DNA of 64,000 nt. Origin: Duganella sp. 1411. GTDB lineage: Bacteria; Pseudomonadota; Gammaproteobacteria; Burkholderiales; Burkholderiaceae_D. The stretch spans positions 558,001-622,000 of the forward strand of contig NZ_JAFICD010000002.1 of assembly GCF_017833525.1 (NCBI RefSeq), given 5' to 3'. Positions within the stretch are counted from its first letter, which is position 1, and each line of letters starts with the position of its first letter. The notes under the pieces are model-generated. The model did not search any database. It was not told the DNA's origin and saw nothing but the letters and a program-made list of their open reading frames with translations. Both the position numbers and the translations under genes were made by a program. Shown in pieces: positions 8,429-17,342 of this stretch.

Positions 8429-9544
8429 ATGTTGCGTAGAAAGAAGTTTGTTGCAGGCTTGATGTTGAGTATGCTGTTGTCGATTCCCGCCTTCGCGGCC
8501 GAGGTCGCCCCGCTGACCGAGTCCGATCGCGCGGCGATCGTGAAGGCGTTGGTCGCGACAATTAACGCGAATTACATCGAGCCCGCCGTCGCCGAACGGG
8601 TCGGCCGCGCCATCTCAAGCAAACATGCCAAGGGGGGCTATGCGTCGGCCACCAGCGCGCAAGCGCTCAGTGAGGCATTTGCGAAGGACTTGCGCGAATT
8701 CAGCGGCGACAAACATTTCGGCACCACGGTTTCCGAAGGTTTTAGTGAACTCAGCAGTACCCCTGAGGTGCCCAGCCCCGCCGCGACGGAAGCACGGCGC
8801 GCCAGGACGGAAGCACGGCGCGACCGGATCGCACGGCGCGGTTATGAGATCCAGAAAATCGAACGCCTGCCCGGCAACGTCGGCTACATTGAACTGCGCT
8901 CCTTTGAAGCACCCGAGTTCGTCAGCCAGGCGTATACGTCGGCGATGCAGCTCATGGCCGGGACGGATGCGTTGATCCTCGACCTGCGCCGCAACGGTGG
9001 CGGAAGCCCGGTCACCGTTGCCTATCTAATGACCCATTTCTTCCCGCTCGGCGACGAGCGACACCTGATGGACATGTACAACCGCCCGGACAATACGACG
9101 CAGCAGTACTGGATGGTACAGACCGTCGCGCAGCGTTACGACAAGCCCGTGTACGTGTTGACCTCGGCGCGCACGTTCTCCGCCGCGGAGGATTTCGCGT
9201 ATGGCATGCAGGCGCAAAAGCGCGGGACAGTGGTCGGGGAGAGCACCGGCGGCGGTTCAAATCCCATTAGCTGGTACAGCGTAGGGAAGGACATTGCTAT
9301 CGCGATCCCGAGCTCGCGCATGATCAACTTCGTCACCCAGACCAACTGGGAAAACGTCGGCGTGAAACCGGACATCGCCGTGCCTGCGGCGCAGGCGCTG
9401 CAGACGGCACATGTCGCCATCCTGCGCAACCTGGCGTTATCCGCAAAGGACGATAACGAGCGCAAAGAACTGCAACGCCTTCTCACCATGGCGGAGAAGG
9501 GAGAAACCGAGAAGCCGGTCTATACCCTCAGGGGCGAGCGCTAA
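8429..9544 (+). CDS. secreted S41-family peptidase (tail-specific/C-terminal processing type)
   Basis: The protein has 371 residues. A signal peptide (MLRRKKFVAGLMLSMLL..., ending AFAA) is followed by an N-terminal helical segment and the S41 core. The core includes VGYIELRSFEAPEF, LILDLRRNGGGSPVTV and ARTFSAAEDFAYGMQ, where the Ser-Ala-Ala-Glu context is the catalytic serine region, and AQKRGTVVGESTGGG with the candidate Lys. No PDZ domain is visible, so this is the PDZ-less IRBP-like branch. The start is set by AGGAGGGA 5 bases upstream of ATG 8429. It follows the LytS/LytTR pair directly, suggesting co-expression. Its substrate is unknown. Confidence 0.87.
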   Translation: MLRRKKFVAGLMLSMLLSIPAFAAEVAPLTESDRAAIVKALVATINANYIEPAVAERVGRAISSKHAKGGYASATSAQALSEAFAKDLREFSGDKHFGTTVSEGFSELSSTPEVPSPAATEARRARTEARRDRIARRGYEIQKIERLPGNVGYIELRSFEAPEFVSQAYTSAMQLMAGTDALILDLRRNGGGSPVTVAYLMTHFFPLGDERHLMDMYNRPDNTTQQYWMVQTVAQRYDKPVYVLTSARTFSAAEDFAYGMQAQKRGTVVGESTGGGSNPISWYSVGKDIAIAIPSSRMINFVTQTNWENVGVKPDIAVPAAQALQTAHVAILRNLALSAKDDNERKELQRLLTMAEKGETEKPVYTLRGER

Positions 9545-9589
9545 TCGATCGGCCTAGCCCTCCTCGAAACCGTCACGGACGACAACTAC

Positions 9590-9696
9590 GGGGTCAAGTC
9601 TAACATTCGTACACGGCCTGATCGCTAACGTCGCCAACCTCGCCGGCGGTTTCTATTTCAAGGACGAGACCGTGTCGTAATGTTAGACTTGACCCC
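9590..9696. repeat. 107-bp element with long terminal inverted repeats
   Basis: GGGGTCAAGTCTAACATT (9590-9607) recurs inverted at 9679-9696. Imperfect pairing continues inward (CGTACACGG versus ACGACACGG). It carries no open reading frame of its own. Its size and ends suggest a REP- or MITE-like mobile remnant. The GGGGTC start resembles the hairpins at 57959 and 59511, but the rest differs. Confidence 0.65.
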
Positions 9697-9786
9697 AATC
9701 GCCTGACCCCAATCGCCGCCACCAATCGCTGCTCGTTAAATGGCATGTAAGGCGGGCTATAATTGCATGAACTCGGGGAGATTGTT

Positions 9787-10398
9787 TTGGGACTCAGCAT
9801 TCAAGTTGGCGGTTTTGAAGAACAGGAAATTTACGAATCGCTTTCGGCGGCTCTTGTGGAGGCTGGTCTGCCACCGCACAGTGAGCCGGACATCGCCAAC
9901 GATTCGGAGATTTTTTCGTGTCAAATGTGGGGATACTCGGGACTGCATTATCTAAGGCGATTGGCGGCGTATCTCGCCGCTGGGCAAGAAGTACCTGGCC
10001 CGGGAGACGATAGCTCAGCCGAAGATCCAGTGCTTGCCGACTTCTATGACCTTCTCGCCCCCGGCTTCGAACACCTGCTAATGCACAGCGATGCCGAGGG
10101 CTTTTACGCTCCCCTCGACTTCAAGGATGTCATCTTTCCCAGTGAAGAGCTGAGGGTTCCCGGCGAAATGATCGGTTCGTCCGTCCAGCTTTTACAGGAG
10201 TGCAAGCGTCTGGCCGAATGGTTGGAACTTCCGCTCGACCTTGATCCTGAAAGTGATGAAGTTTGGGATGCTGCGGATTCCCCTCAACCTGACGGTCCCA
10301 AGTGGAAACAGTATGGCGTCGAGTCCTTCAGCTGCATGCGCCTCATCAAGGCAGCGGAGGCCTCAATCGATTCCGGAGCCGCGCTCGTGTTTTGCTAG
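9787..10398 (+). CDS. hypothetical cytosolic acidic protein
   Basis: The protein is about 203 residues, soluble and strongly acidic, with no signal peptide or membrane span. I do not recognise a family. Visible features are a hydrophobic core around LADFYDLLAPGFEHLLMHSD and an aromatic-rich stretch (YAPLDFKDVIFPSEEL). Start choice: GGGGAG at 9776-9781 sits 5 bases before TTG 9787, which gives MGLSIQVGGFEEQE; the TTG at 9763 lacks such a site. Small acidic cytosolic proteins beside repeats are often immunity or stress proteins, but nothing here proves it. It lies between an inverted-repeat element and an orphan antitoxin gene, a region that looks accessory. Confidence 0.6.
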   Translation: MGLSIQVGGFEEQEIYESLSAALVEAGLPPHSEPDIANDSEIFSCQMWGYSGLHYLRRLAAYLAAGQEVPGPGDDSSAEDPVLADFYDLLAPGFEHLLMHSDAEGFYAPLDFKDVIFPSEELRVPGEMIGSSVQLLQECKRLAEWLELPLDLDPESDEVWDAADSPQPDGPKWKQYGVESFSCMRLIKAAEASIDSGAALVFC

Positions 10399-10531
10399 AG
10401 TTACACGAGCGCAGCAGGGATTTAGAACCTGCCGCTAGCATCCAACGGCCCGCCAGCGGCTCCCACAGCGCAGAACATTTGCCGCCATACTCCGTTTCGT
10501 ATATTCTGGACTTCCAAACGGAGGCACTGAG

Positions 10532-11029
10532 ATGGCATCGAAAATTCCTGCCAAGCGAGCCGCGCTCGGCCCGCGCCCGAGCGTTCCCCCTGCGTTAGAT
10601 CCCGCTCGCGACCCAGCGCGCAATGGATTTTCAGATATCCTGCGAGACTTGACGGCAGACCGTAACCTTGCCATCGACGCCATTCGCGCAGGCTTCGCGG
10701 CAAGTCTGCTCAAGGATGCCGCGCTGTATTTCAATGTATCCACTCAGCGTATCCGCGCCATCGCACGGCTGCCAGAGACCACCGCGCATACCTTGATCAA
10801 GCGCGGCGCTAAGTTGGACGCCGCCGCCTCGAAACGCATCTGGAGACTGGCGGACCTGATGACTATGGCGCGGGAGGTCTTCGAGGACGAGGAATCGGCG
10901 AAGATTTGGTTGCGCACCCCGAACCTGGTTTTCCAAGATGTCGCACCGATAGAGTATCTCGACACCGAACCGGGGGCGATGGCGGTGCGCCAGGTGTTGA
11001 ACACGATCGCCATCGGCGGCGCGCTGTGA
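10532..11029 (+). CDS. Xre/MbcA/ParS-type antitoxin (DUF2384), orphan
   Basis: The 165-residue protein has an N-terminal Xre-like helical domain (residues 30-95). The C-terminal part holds the ParS/MbcA toxin-binding region (DUF2384): LMTMAREVFEDEESAKIWL and TPNLVFQDVAPIEYLDTEPGA. Such antitoxins normally pair with RES-domain NAD-degrading toxins encoded immediately downstream. Here the stop codon overlaps a GTG that begins VRLWRR, which resembles the start of a RES toxin, but the frame then runs into the reverse complement of the next gene. The antitoxin is therefore probably orphaned. It may still bind DNA or protect against related toxins. Confidence 0.82.
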   Translation: MASKIPAKRAALGPRPSVPPALDPARDPARNGFSDILRDLTADRNLAIDAIRAGFAASLLKDAALYFNVSTQRIRAIARLPETTAHTLIKRGAKLDAAASKRIWRLADLMTMAREVFEDEESAKIWLRTPNLVFQDVAPIEYLDTEPGAMAVRQVLNTIAIGGAL

Positions 11030-11175
11030 GATTGTGGCGGCGTCCTGTCCAAATCATTCTTTATCCGCGCCATGCGCGGCGACAATGCGCCGGATGGCCT
11101 CCTTGTAGCTGTCGCGCAGCGCCGGCGTCTCGGAGTGGTAGGCGCCCACCGCGTCCCAGTTGTTGCCGTACTTGA
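11026..11175 (+). pseudogene. probable remnant of a RES-domain toxin start
   Basis: GTG at 11026 overlaps the antitoxin stop (CTGTGA) exactly as in intact antitoxin-RES pairs. The first residues read VRLWRR, like typical RES toxin N-termini (MxLWR). After about 10 codons the reading frame has no RES character, is antisense to the lytic transglycosylase and stops at 11175. This fits a deletion that removed the toxin body. The call rests on six residues plus synteny. Confidence 0.4.
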
Positions 11176-11494
11176 GCATCATCTTGCGCAGGTGCCAGGC
11201 CGCCACGTACACGCTCACGCACGGCTGCATCAACTGCTCGGCGGCGATGCCCCAGCGCCGCAACTCCGACTGGTGGATCGAGTTGATCTGCATGATGCCG
11301 TAGTCGAGCGAGCCGTTGGCGTTGCGGTGCAGCGCGTCGCCCCGTCCGTGCGACTCCTGCCAGGCGATCGCCCGCAGCACCGCCGGGTTGACGTGCTGGT
11401 AGGCGGCCGCCTCGTCGAAGCAGTCGGCGCGCGCCGCCGGCGCCAGCGCGCAGCCGGCCGCCAGCGCCAGCGCCACCCCCGGCCGCAGCCCCAT
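11054..11494 (-). CDS. type III secretion-associated lytic transglycosylase (IpgF/IagB/HrpH-like)
   Basis: The 146-residue protein has a signal peptide (cleavage near PAARA-DC) and an SLT domain with the catalytic Glu in IAWQESHGRGD. Downstream motifs are SLDYGIMQIN and AAWHLRKMMLKYG. Two cysteines (CFDEAA and QPCVSVY) match the disulfide of the IagB group. It cuts peptidoglycan in the periplasm, usually to let the secretion apparatus pass. Its start overlaps the effector gene's stop (ATGA), so the two are one operon, driven by the hrpII box at 15449. In Pseudomonas syringae a comparable enzyme neighbours avrE and hopM1. Confidence 0.85.
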   Translation of the reverse strand: MGLRPGVALALAAGCALAPAARADCFDEAAAYQHVNPAVLRAIAWQESHGRGDALHRNANGSLDYGIMQINSIHQSELRRWGIAAEQLMQPCVSVYVAAWHLRKMMLKYGNNWDAVGAYHSETPALRDSYKEAIRRIVAAHGADKE

Positions 11495-14400
11495 CAGGCG
11501 CCCTCCGGATGCACCGGGGCGGCCGGTGGCATGTCGGCCCAGGCCCGGATCACGTCCGGCGGCGCCGCCGTCGCGTACAGCTCACGGTCGCTGGCCACAG
11601 CGAAGTTCGAGGTCGCCACGATGCCGAAGTTCAGGCCGGCGACGTCGCTGGCGGCCTGCGCCTCGAACGCCTGGATCTGCATCGGCACCCACGAGCGCTC
11701 GTCGTTCAACTGGGCCATCATGTGGGCCGAGATCTGCGCCAGCCGCGGATCGTCCGGGTTGCGGCGGTGGATGGTGGTGGCCAGCGCCGCGCTCTCGTCC
11801 AGACCCTTGCGCACGTCGGTGCGGATGCGCGAGCGCATCGAGTAGTGCTGGCCCGGACCTTTCCAGTTGTCGAGCTTCTGGATGAAGGCGTCCAGTTCGG
11901 GCCCGGCCCGCTCGGCGCCGTGCACCGCCTCGAACACCTTCTCGTACTGGGCCCGGCGGCTCGGCTCTTGCAGCATGGCCTTGAAGTGCCCGGCGTCGCG
12001 GTGCTCGACCTCGCGCAGCGTGTACGTCTCCGACAGGCGGCCGCCATCCTCGATGATGGCGCGGAAGGTCACGTTCATGCCCTTGTCCACCAGGCTGTAG
12101 TTGGCCTGCTTGCCCAATAGCGGCGGGGCGAAGTTCAGCGCCTCGGAGGTCGGCTCGCCGGGGTCGGCGATCATCTGCGGCGGGCCGTCCGGCGGAACGA
12201 TGTGCAGCGGCGGATGGCTGGGATCGCCGCTGTCGACGGGGATGGCCGGATTGGTGATGGATGCGCTCACCTGGCCGTTGATCTGGAAGCGCTCCATGTG
12301 GTTGTTGCGCACCATGCGGAAGGCGCCGCCCTCCTCGGTGCGCTTGTTGTTGGCGGCCGAGGCCCAGTCGGTGCTGATGGTGCCCGTGATGGCGGCGCCC
12401 ACCGATTCGAACGGCTTGTCATGCGCCACCACGCCCGCGCGCACATTGGCCGATGCGGTGGCCGTGTGGCGCAAGGTTTCGGCCGACTGGTTGTGCCAGC
12501 CGATCGACAGCGTGTCGCTGTCGAAAAATTCGTTGGCGATTTTTTCCCACGCTTGATCCGGCGCCTGGTGTTCGCCGCCCTCGGCCTTGGCCATGCCGAA
12601 CATGAAGTCGACGAAGCGCACCATGTCGTCGCGCGCCAGCGCGCTGTTGAAGGTCTTGCCGTCCGGGTTCTCCGGGCGCGACGTGCGCACCATCACGCCC
12701 CGCGTGTAGCCCTTGTCGCCGGCCAGCGGCGTGACCGTGGCCGAGCCCCCGCCGCCGGCGCTGAGGATCTTGCCGAAGCCGGCGCGGATCGAGGCCCCGA
12801 AGCCGCCGCCGAGCGCGCCGGCGCCCTGCTTCTGCGTGCCGAGGAACAGTTCGCCGCCGTGGTGGCTGGTGCCGAAGCTGATTTGCGCGTTGTGGCTGCG
12901 CACGCCGCGCACGTCGGCGATCGGCCCGGCCGCCCCCCGGACCGCGCCGCCGCTGAACAGGCCGGTGATCTTGCCGGCCAGCTTGCGCAGGCCGATCGTC
13001 ACCGGCGCCACGTTGAGGCCGACGGCGCCGCCGCTGCCGGCGGTGACCACGTTGCCCCACGACGCCTCCTGGATGAAGGTGCGCACGTACTGGTGGGCGC
13101 CGTCGGCCGTCATGGCGGCCGGGCGGAAGCTGGCCGGGTCGACCACGTTGGCCGCCTGGCGCAGCGCCTTGCCGAACGCGGTCTCCTGGGTCAGCGTCGG
13201 CGCCTGGCCCGGCAACGCCTCGCCCCCTTCGGCATGCGCGGTCGGCGTGCTTTCGGCCAGGCCGCAATCGCGGCCCCACTGCCGCAGATCGGGCAAGGTC
13301 ACGCTGCGGCCGTTCCAGTGCGAAAGCTTGGCGGCGATGGCCGGGGCGGCCTCCGGCGTGCCGTGGTCGGCGGCGATGCCGGCGGCGATCATCGCCAACG
13401 CGTCCGCGTCGAACGCGTTGCCCAGCGGACGCCGTGGCTGCGCCTGGGCCGAGGGGTCCTGCAGATATTTCATCAGCGCGGCGCGCTCGATCGCCGGCGG
13501 CAGCGCGGTCCGGGGATCGGCCAGGTCGGAGACCATGAGGGTGTGGGCCAGGCTGCCAGCCCTCGGCGCCGTTTCCGCCAGTTTCGCGCGCAGCTCGCCC
13601 ATCGCGCTGCCGACGTACGCGTCGAGGTTGGTGATGTTGTCGTCCGGGTGCAACTGGGCGGCGTTGTTGACGCCCATCGAGCGCATCGGCGACAGCGGCG
13701 ATTTCTTCTTGCCGAACACCTGGTTCACGCTGGCGGCGGTCATCCTGGCGCGCGCCTTGATGAACTTGCCGTTCTTGAGCGGATGGGCGCGGTCGAAGGA
13801 CGCCGAGGCGTTTTTCTCGTGCTTGGCCGCGCGCGCCACGTACTTGCCCATCTTGGCCAGCCGGCCCTGGGCCTTCGACAGCGTGGTGCCCGGGCCGCTG
13901 TCGTGGAAGCCCTGCTTCCACGTGAACACCGAGGTTTTCTCGGCCGGCGACAGGGCGGCGTACGGGCTCACGCCCTCGGCCGGCGGCGCCGCCTTGTGCA
14001 CGCGCATCTCGATGGTCAGCACCTTTTCGGCCAGCGTCGCCCGGGCCGGCGTCACCGCCACCTTGAGCGCGGCGCGCTTGCCGCAATCGGCCAGCGGATC
14101 GGCAAGGCCGGCGGCCGCGCCCTCGCTGGCGACCTTGCCGGCGGCGGTCAACAGGCGCCGCAGGCCGGGCTGGCGGGCGGCGGCCGGCGGCGGCTGCATC
14201 ATCGTCATCATCGCATTGAAGCCGGCAGGGGTCGACGCCAGCTTGGTTGCCGTGTGCAACGCGTCCAACGACGCGCCGGACAACGCGCCGGCGTCCAGGG
14301 CATGCAGCATCTGCTCCATCGCCGGCCCCGAGGACAGTACATCCAGCGCCGCCTCCGCGCGCGCGGCATCGCCGCCGCACGCCGCCGCCAGGTCCTCGGA

Positions 14401-15327
14401 CACCAGTACATGGTTGGTGTACGGGAAGCTGGTGGGAGCGGCGCCCCCGGCGTCGTGCTCCAGCGCGGCGGACAGCTTGGTGTGCACGCCACCAGCGGGG
14501 AACATCTGCGCGATGTGCGCCTCCATCGCGCCGCGATCGCCCAGCGCAGCCATCGACTCCGCCGGCCTGTCGTTCATGGCCGGTTTCGGCACGTCGGGGG
14601 CGATCTGCGTGACCGCGTTGCGCATGGTCTTCTGCATCTTGTGGTGTTCGCTGTTTAACAATCCCTTCGCCAACGGATTGGACACCCCCGGTTGCCCCGG
14701 CGTGCCGCGCTGGGAGGCGGGCGCCTTGGCCAGCGCCTCGCCGGAGATCGGCAGCTGCATGCCTTTGCCCGGCGTGACGCGCTGGCGCCCAAACCAGGTC
14801 GATTTCTGTGTCGATTCCTTCATGGGATGCGGATGGCGCAACCCGGAGGCGACGTCGGCCACGTTCCGTAGCGGCGCTGGCGGCGGTGGCGGCCGGGTTT
14901 CGTGGCGTGGCGACGGCGGCGGGCTGTGGATCGGCGACGACGGCGCGGTCACGAACGAGTCCGAACTGTCGCTGCGGAACGAACTATGCGCGTCGTAGAA
15001 ACTCTCCGACGACGCCTCGCTGTGGTGCGATGACGACGACTCGCTGCGGCGCGGCGACGACGCCGAGCCGCCGCCCCCGCCGCCGCTGGTCTCGGGCAAC
15101 TTACCCTTCGCCCTCGGGCTGCCGCCGCCGGCGCGTTTGGGATTGCCCGTCATCCAGCCCGTCAATTTCGACAACACGCCCTGCCCCCCGCTTGACGAAG
15201 CGCCCTTGCCGCCGCGCGGAGATGTCGCCGGACTGGTGTGGGCGCTGCGCGGGTCCGGCAGCACGTCGGTATTGTGGATGTCGATGGAACGATGCGGGAT
15301 GCTGGAAGTGCCGCCGGTTTTGGTCAT
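11494..15327 (-). CDS. large candidate type III effector (AvrE-like in layout)
   Basis: The protein has 1277 residues. Residues 1-160 are rich in Ser, Gly, Pro and charged residues and look disordered, as in type III secretion signals. The middle is alpha-helical. From about residue 780 there are Gly-rich alternating stretches (NAQISFGTSHHGGELFLG, GGGFGASIRAGFGKIL) like beta-strands, without signal peptide or membrane helices. Size, the Ser-rich N-terminus, the adjacent lytic transglycosylase and the hrpII box argue for a secreted effector. The pattern recalls AvrE/DspE, but it is shorter than that family (about 1800 residues), I found no WxxxE motif, and homology is unproven. ATG 15327 has GGAG 7 bases upstream. 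No dedicated chaperone is adjacent. Confidence 0.6.
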   Translation of the reverse strand: MTKTGGTSSIPHRSIDIHNTDVLPDPRSAHTSPATSPRGGKGASSSGGQGVLSKLTGWMTGNPKRAGGGSPRAKGKLPETSGGGGGGSASSPRRSESSSSHHSEASSESFYDAHSSFRSDSSDSFVTAPSSPIHSPPPSPRHETRPPPPPAPLRNVADVASGLRHPHPMKESTQKSTWFGRQRVTPGKGMQLPISGEALAKAPASQRGTPGQPGVSNPLAKGLLNSEHHKMQKTMRNAVTQIAPDVPKPAMNDRPAESMAALGDRGAMEAHIAQMFPAGGVHTKLSAALEHDAGGAAPTSFPYTNHVLVSEDLAAACGGDAARAEAALDVLSSGPAMEQMLHALDAGALSGASLDALHTATKLASTPAGFNAMMTMMQPPPAAARQPGLRRLLTAAGKVASEGAAAGLADPLADCGKRAALKVAVTPARATLAEKVLTIEMRVHKAAPPAEGVSPYAALSPAEKTSVFTWKQGFHDSGPGTTLSKAQGRLAKMGKYVARAAKHEKNASASFDRAHPLKNGKFIKARARMTAASVNQVFGKKKSPLSPMRSMGVNNAAQLHPDDNITNLDAYVGSAMGELRAKLAETAPRAGSLAHTLMVSDLADPRTALPPAIERAALMKYLQDPSAQAQPRRPLGNAFDADALAMIAAGIAADHGTPEAAPAIAAKLSHWNGRSVTLPDLRQWGRDCGLAESTPTAHAEGGEALPGQAPTLTQETAFGKALRQAANVVDPASFRPAAMTADGAHQYVRTFIQEASWGNVVTAGSGGAVGLNVAPVTIGLRKLAGKITGLFSGGAVRGAAGPIADVRGVRSHNAQISFGTSHHGGELFLGTQKQGAGALGGGFGASIRAGFGKILSAGGGGSATVTPLAGDKGYTRGVMVRTSRPENPDGKTFNSALARDDMVRFVDFMFGMAKAEGGEHQAPDQAWEKIANEFFDSDTLSIGWHNQSAETLRHTATASANVRAGVVAHDKPFESVGAAITGTISTDWASAANNKRTEEGGAFRMVRNNHMERFQINGQVSASITNPAIPVDSGDPSHPPLHIVPPDGPPQMIADPGEPTSEALNFAPPLLGKQANYSLVDKGMNVTFRAIIEDGGRLSETYTLREVEHRDAGHFKAMLQEPSRRAQYEKVFEAVHGAERAGPELDAFIQKLDNWKGPGQHYSMRSRIRTDVRKGLDESAALATTIHRRNPDDPRLAQISAHMMAQLNDERSWVPMQIQAFEAQAASDVAGLNFGIVATSNFAVASDRELYATAAPPDVIRAWADMPPAAPVHPEGA

Positions 15328-15410
15328 CTGTGTGCTCCAAGTGTGAAAGTGATTTTCCGTGCGCTGATCCGCCCCACGCGGTTGCCGGGTCGACGGGCGG
15401 CGGTCCAAGC

Positions 15411-15472
15411 AGCTTAACCAGCGCGGCCGGCGCCGGCGGCCCCGCAAACGAAGGCCGCGCCGCGCCGGCGAA
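15411..15472 (-). promoter_or_regulatory. hrpII/PIP box promoter of the candidate effector operon
   Basis: On the minus strand TTCG (15472-15469), 16 bases, TTCG (15452-15449) form a perfect hrpII box. Then 32 bases lead to TAAGCT (15416-15411), which fits YANNNT. It sits between sctC and the effector start, giving the effector its own HrpB-type promoter. Confidence 0.8.
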
Positions 15473-15478
15473 GCGCCG

Positions 15479-17314
15479 CTACAACGGCGTGATGATGCGC
15501 GGCGTCAGCAGGAACAAGCGCTGGAACTTCTGCTTCTGGTCCTGCTTGTTCCGGAACAGGCCGCCCAGCAAAGGCAGGCGCGACAGCAAAGGCACGTCGG
15601 TGTTCTGCTTGCTGCTCTGCTCGACCGAGTAGCCGGCGATCAGCAGGCTCTCGCCGTTGCGGATCAAGGCCTCGGTGTCGATCTCGCTGTTGCTCACCAC
15701 CGGCAGCTGGCCCACCAGCTGGCCGGTCAGCTGGCCATCCTCGATGTGCACGGTCAGGCGGATCTGGCCGTCGCCGCCGTCGGCGTTGTCGCCGGTGCGC
15801 GGCACCACCATCGGCAGCACCCGCAGCGAGGTGCCGGCCGAGACGCTGTACAAATCGGACGACTGGTAGCCGGCCACCGGCACGTAGAAGGTGGTCTTGT
15901 TGTCCATCACCGCCTCCACATGGTCCAAGGTGGCGACCTTGGGGCTGGCGCTGATGCGCGCCTCGCTGGCCTGCTCCAGTGCGTTGACGCGGGCCATCAG
16001 GAAGCGCCCGGCGCCACCCAGCACCGCCGTCAGCGCGGCGCCGGTCGGCGTGGCCGCGTTGCCGCTGCCGTCGGTGCTGTTCGGATTGGCGAAGCCGTTC
16101 GGGTTCAGCGAACCGGGGAAGGCCAGCTGCGCGTTGTTGCCGGCGCCGCTCTCGAAGTCCAGGTGGCTGCTGTGCAGGCGCCAGTCGACGCCCAGTTGCT
16201 CCAGGCCGTTCTCGGTGACGTCGATGATGCTGGCGCTAATCTCGAGCACCTGCGGCCGCGTGTCGAGCGCGGCGATCAGGCGCTGGTAGTCGGCCATCTT
16301 TTCCGGCAGATCGCGGATCAACACAGCGTTGGTGCGCGGATCGGGCTGGATCGTCGGCGTGTCCTCCTCGACCGGCGCGGTGGCCGCCCCTGCGGCGGCC
16401 ACCGGCAACGGCGCGGCGCCGTCGGCGGAACCGCCCTGCCCCGCGCCCGGCAGCGGCGGCTTGCGCGGCGCGTTGTCGGCGCCCCCCAGGCCCGGCAGCG
16501 CGCTGCTCCAGAAACTGGTGCCGGCCGGGCCGCCCTGCGGCGCCGCCTCGTTCTTGGCCGCCACGCTGCCGACGCGGGCGACGGCCGGCGTCGCCAGCGG
16601 CGCCATCTGCGCCATCGGCGCGTTTTTCTGGTACATGCTGCGCAGGATGTTGGCCACGCCGACAATGGTCAGCTGCTGCCCGCCGACCTTGAGCGGATGG
16701 TCGGCGGCCCAGGCGTAGCGCAGCGGGAACACGCGCACCGTCAGCGCCCGGCGCTGCTGGTGGTCGACGTCGATCTTGCGCGCCAGCTCGCTGACCAGCT
16801 CGACGTAGCGCGGCGGCCCCGACACCAGCACCGTGTTGGTCTGGTCGTCATACACGATGGCGAAGCGCGGATCGGCCACGCGCAGCCGGGCGATGGCGCT
16901 GCGCAGGTCGGCCGCGCTGGCGTGCGACAGGCCGATCGAGACGCTGCGCGCCTCGTTGGCGCCGGCGATGTACAGCACGGTGCCGTCGTAATACCAGACG
17001 AAGCCGAACGACGCCGCCAGATGGTCGAGGAAGCGCTGCGGCGACTCGCTGAAGTTGCCGGTGACGTTGCCCTCGACCTGGGGCGAGATCGAGGCCATGA
17101 CGTTCTGGCTGGCGGCCAGCTCGCGCAGGATCTCCTTGACGTCCTTGTGGTCGGCGACGTACTTGATGGAGCCGGTCTGCCACGGGATGCGCGAGGCGGA
17201 GGCGGCGCGCGGAGGCGCCGGATGATCGGCGGCGCCGGCCGGCGCGGCGGCGGCCAGCCAGGCCGCCAGCAATACCGGGCCCAGGACGCGGCGCGGCGGG
17301 GTCGAAATCTTCAT
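15479..17314 (-). CDS. sctC: type III secretion outer-membrane secretin SctC
   Basis: SctC builds the outer-membrane ring of the injectisome. The 611-residue protein has a signal peptide (residues 1-28), N0/N1 domains (WQTGSIKYVADHKDVKEILR, ISPQVEGNVTGNFSES), a long Pro/Ala/Gly-rich insert at about 225-320, and the secretin core with LEISASIIDVTENGLEQLG and a C-terminus ending NKQDQKQKFQRLFLLTPRII. It starts 28 bases after the stop of the AraC-type regulator gene and is probably co-transcribed with it. CGAA repeats lie upstream with 19-base spacing, so I do not call a hrpII box there. Order and family match Hrp2 systems. Confidence 0.93.
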   Translation of the reverse strand: MKISTPPRRVLGPVLLAAWLAAAAPAGAADHPAPPRAASASRIPWQTGSIKYVADHKDVKEILRELAASQNVMASISPQVEGNVTGNFSESPQRFLDHLAASFGFVWYYDGTVLYIAGANEARSVSIGLSHASAADLRSAIARLRVADPRFAIVYDDQTNTVLVSGPPRYVELVSELARKIDVDHQQRRALTVRVFPLRYAWAADHPLKVGGQQLTIVGVANILRSMYQKNAPMAQMAPLATPAVARVGSVAAKNEAAPQGGPAGTSFWSSALPGLGGADNAPRKPPLPGAGQGGSADGAAPLPVAAAGAATAPVEEDTPTIQPDPRTNAVLIRDLPEKMADYQRLIAALDTRPQVLEISASIIDVTENGLEQLGVDWRLHSSHLDFESGAGNNAQLAFPGSLNPNGFANPNSTDGSGNAATPTGAALTAVLGGAGRFLMARVNALEQASEARISASPKVATLDHVEAVMDNKTTFYVPVAGYQSSDLYSVSAGTSLRVLPMVVPRTGDNADGGDGQIRLTVHIEDGQLTGQLVGQLPVVSNSEIDTEALIRNGESLLIAGYSVEQSSKQNTDVPLLSRLPLLGGLFRNKQDQKQKFQRLFLLTPRIITPL

Positions 17315-17342
17315 GGGTTTCCTGTCGAATGTGGAGAACGGA

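Noticed and set aside
12202..14998. Long plus-strand open frames across the effector gene
   Set aside because: They are rich in Arg, His and Gln, lack ribosome sites and motifs, and mirror the high-GC third-codon pattern of the minus-strand gene.
11494..15327. Firm assignment of the large effector to AvrE
   Set aside because: No WxxxE motif was found, it is much shorter than AvrE, and no sequence stretch could be matched with confidence; only layout and context support it.
17303..17329. CGAA...CGAA pair upstream of sctC as a hrpII box
   Set aside because: The spacing is 19 bases, not 16, and it overlaps the sctC start. sctC is more likely read through from the AraC-type gene.
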